A stretch of DNA of 6,716 nt. It comes from Bacillota bacterium. GTDB taxonomy: Bacteria; Bacillota; Limnochordia; Darwinibacteriales; Darwinibacteriaceae. The position numbers and the translations under genes were made by a program. Positions 4,923-6,716 of this stretch are shown piece after piece. The notes beneath the pieces are model-generated. The model was given only the letters and a program-made list of their open reading frames with translations, did not search any database and was not told where the DNA came from. The stretch spans positions 1-6,716 of the forward strand of contig JAAZLY010000218.1 of NCBI GenBank assembly GCA_012799115.1, in the 5' to 3' direction. Numbering within the stretch: position 1 is the first letter of the stretch; the number at the start of each line of letters is the position of its first letter.

Positions 4923-6716
4923 ATGAACGAAAAGAGTCTAAGGGTACTAGAGTGGCCAAAGGTGCGTGAGTTGGTTGCTACAAGAACGAGTTTCTCCTTG
5001 AGTCGTGAGCTCGCCGGTCAACTCAGCCCCAGCAAGGATCTTGCGGAGGCTACCCGCAACCTAGCCTTGACAACAGAAGGTGTACGTTTGCTATGGAAAC
5101 ATGGAGAACCCCCATTTGGTGGTGCTAGCGATATCAGACAAGTGGTGGGGAGGGCCCGCCTAGGAGGGATTCTTGATCCTGAACAGCTCTTGCCCATCGG
5201 AGATTTCCTGTATTGCATCGACCAAGTGGATAAGTTTTTCGATAAGGAAGAAGGGATGTTAGCGGACTTGGCAGCCGCTTTGGTTCCCTTACCAAACTTG
5301 AGAAGAGAGATTGAACGATGCATTGACGGCGAAGGATATGTGAAGGACACTGCATCCCCTGAGCTTGCCAGAATCCGCAGCAAGATGCGTACTTTAGCCA
5401 ATCGGATTCGCGATCGGCTCGATAGTATGGTTCACTCAGTGGCAATGCAAAAGGTACTCCAAGACCCCATCATTACTGTCCGTAATGGGCGTTATGTAGT
5501 CCCAGTTAAGGCGGAGTACAGGAGCAAATTCCAGGGGATCGTCCATGATCAATCCGGAAGCGGTGCTACCTTATTCATGGAACCGGCCTTTGCCGTAGAG
5601 CTGAATAATGATCTCAATGTAGCACAGCAGGAAGAACATGCAGAAGTACAGAGGATACTCAAGCGTTTGACTGCCATGGTTTCCGAAGAGAGTGGGTCTT
5701 TGTTAGAAAATCTCGAGATTGTGACCAACCTGGACTTCATATTTGCGAAGGCACGTTTTAGTCGTGCGATTGATGGTGTCGAACCTATCCTAAACGATCA
5801 GGGGCGTATCAGAATTAAGCAGGGCCGGCATCCTTTACTCACCGGCGATGTCGTTCCCATTGATGTCTGGTTGGGTACGGATTTCCATGTCCTGGTGATC
5901 ACAGGTCCCAATACAGGGGGAAAAACGGTTACCTTGAAGACCGTAGGCCTTTTTTCCATTATGGCCCAAGCTGGTTTGCACGTACCTGCAGATCAAGGGT
6001 CTGAACTGGCTGTCTTTGAAGGGATTTATGCCGACATAGGCGATGAACAGAGCATTGAACAAAGTCTGAGTACGTTTTCTTCACATATGACTACGATCGT
6101 AGGTATTCTAGAGAATGTGCAAGGAAATTCCCTAGTCCTATTGGATGAGCTGGGCGCCGGCACTGATCCAACGGAAGGTGCGGCCCTAGCAACCGCTATC
6201 CTGGAACATCTACGGAGTCGCGGAGTACATACGATTGCCACCACGCACTATTCGGATTTAAAGAGCTATGCCTACACCCACGATGGGGTCGAAAATGCCA
6301 GTGTTGAGTTTGATATTAAGACACTAAGGCCCACATATCGACTCTCCATAGGCATTCCAGGCAAGAGTAATGCCTTTGCCATATCTAGAAGGCTTGGTCT
6401 GAGCCAGGAGATCGTTGGCCAAGCGCAGGCACTCTTGTCTTCAGAACATATGCAGGTGGAGGACATGATTGGCGAGATGGAGTCCAATCGTCGTCAAGCA
6501 GAGAGCGAGCGAGCTACAGCAGAAGGTTTGCGCAAGAAATATGAGGAGCTTAAGGCTAGTTATGAAAGGCAGCTCGAAACACTGGCGGAAGAACGTAATG
6601 AACTGATGGATCAGGCACGAGAAGAGGCCAGGCTGCTCTTGGAGCAGACGCAGGCTGAGGTGAATAAGATCCTCGGTGAGGTACGCCGTATGGGACGGGA
6701 AGAGTTGGAGACGAGC
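4923..6716 (+). CDS. mutS2: MutS2 family ATPase, 5' part (3' end outside window)
   Basis: The first 598 residues of MutS2 are visible, and the frame is open to the last base. The family is usually about 780-790 residues, so roughly 190 are missing: the rest of the coiled coil and the C-terminal Smr nuclease domain. The N-terminal core and lever region covers about 1-300 and contains PFGGASDIR (64-72) and GIVHDQSGSGATLFMEP (205-221). The ABC-type ATPase has Walker A GPNTGGKT (328-335), a signature region STFSSHM (383-389), Walker B LVLLDELGAGTDP (404-416, D408/E409) and an H-loop ATTHY (H442). A charged coiled coil begins near 505. ATG 4923 is preferred because the protein then aligns end to end with Bacillus subtilis MutS2 as I remember it. 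ATG 4914 is in frame and would add three residues; neither has an ideal ribosome site (GGGG 4906-4909; GAGG 4916-4919). MutS2 binds collided ribosomes in B. subtilis and inhibits recombination in Helicobacter; it is not a mismatch-repair MutS. Confidence 0.96.
   Translation, partial: MNEKSLRVLEWPKVRELVATRTSFSLSRELAGQLSPSKDLAEATRNLALTTEGVRLLWKHGEPPFGGASDIRQVVGRARLGGILDPEQLLPIGDFLYCIDQVDKFFDKEEGMLADLAAALVPLPNLRREIERCIDGEGYVKDTASPELARIRSKMRTLANRIRDRLDSMVHSVAMQKVLQDPIITVRNGRYVVPVKAEYRSKFQGIVHDQSGSGATLFMEPAFAVELNNDLNVAQQEEHAEVQRILKRLTAMVSEESGSLLENLEIVTNLDFIFAKARFSRAIDGVEPILNDQGRIRIKQGRHPLLTGDVVPIDVWLGTDFHVLVITGPNTGGKTVTLKTVGLFSIMAQAGLHVPADQGSELAVFEGIYADIGDEQSIEQSLSTFSSHMTTIVGILENVQGNSLVLLDELGAGTDPTEGAALATAILEHLRSRGVHTIATTHYSDLKSYAYTHDGVENASVEFDIKTLRPTYRLSIGIPGKSNAFAISRRLGLSQEIVGQAQALLSSEHMQVEDMIGEMESNRRQAESERATAEGLRKKYEELKASYERQLETLAEERNELMDQAREEARLLLEQTQAEVNKILGEVRRMGREELETS

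Noticed and set aside
5018..6487. Several minus-strand open frames of 60-130 codons opposite mutS2
   Set aside because: They lie antisense to a strongly conserved coding sequence, lack ribosome sites or recognisable domains, and look like shadow frames.

Overview
The window is a compact, single-direction run of six protein genes, all on the + strand, with short gaps. In order they are the 3' part of pheT, then zapA, cvpA, an exported Amidase_3-type N-acetylmuramoyl-L-alanine amidase, a long U32-family 'peptidase', and the 5' part of mutS2. The gene content and order (pheT, zapA, cvpA, U32, mutS2), the purine-rich Shine-Dalgarno sites with some GTG starts, and roughly even GC content suggest a member of the Bacillota, probably a clostridial-type lineage. 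A finer placement is not possible from sequence alone. No tRNA, rRNA, CRISPR array, insertion sequence or phage element is visible.

Region by region: positions 1-1089 hold the C-terminal 362 residues of phenylalanyl-tRNA synthetase beta. After 49 bases comes zapA (cell division), and 14 bases later cvpA (a four-helix membrane protein). The last codons of cvpA contain a textbook-looking intrinsic terminator, upstream of the cvpA stop codon. The 86-base gap that follows is the largest in the window. It carries a perfect 10-bp inverted repeat that would bury the GTG start of the amidase gene in an RNA stem. The amidase stop codon overlaps a strong ribosome binding site for the U32 gene, which is followed 18 bases later by mutS2. 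The mutS2 gene runs off the right edge with 598 residues visible.

The genes fall into two themes. PheT, the U32 protein (related to rRNA/tRNA hydroxylation factors) and MutS2 (a MutS-like ATPase implicated in rescue of collided ribosomes in Bacillus subtilis, and in recombination control elsewhere) concern translation or nucleic acids. ZapA, CvpA and the amidase concern the envelope and division. The terminator and the hairpin split the run into a likely pheT-zapA-cvpA unit and an amidase-U32-mutS2 unit, though I could not find a convincing promoter in the gap.

The most interesting points are the terminator placed inside the cvpA reading frame, the start-codon-sequestering hairpin ahead of the amidase, and the U32 protein's full internal duplication with two different cysteine quartets. 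I see no evidence for a wholly new multi-gene system; this is mainly a conserved housekeeping neighbourhood with local regulatory oddities.
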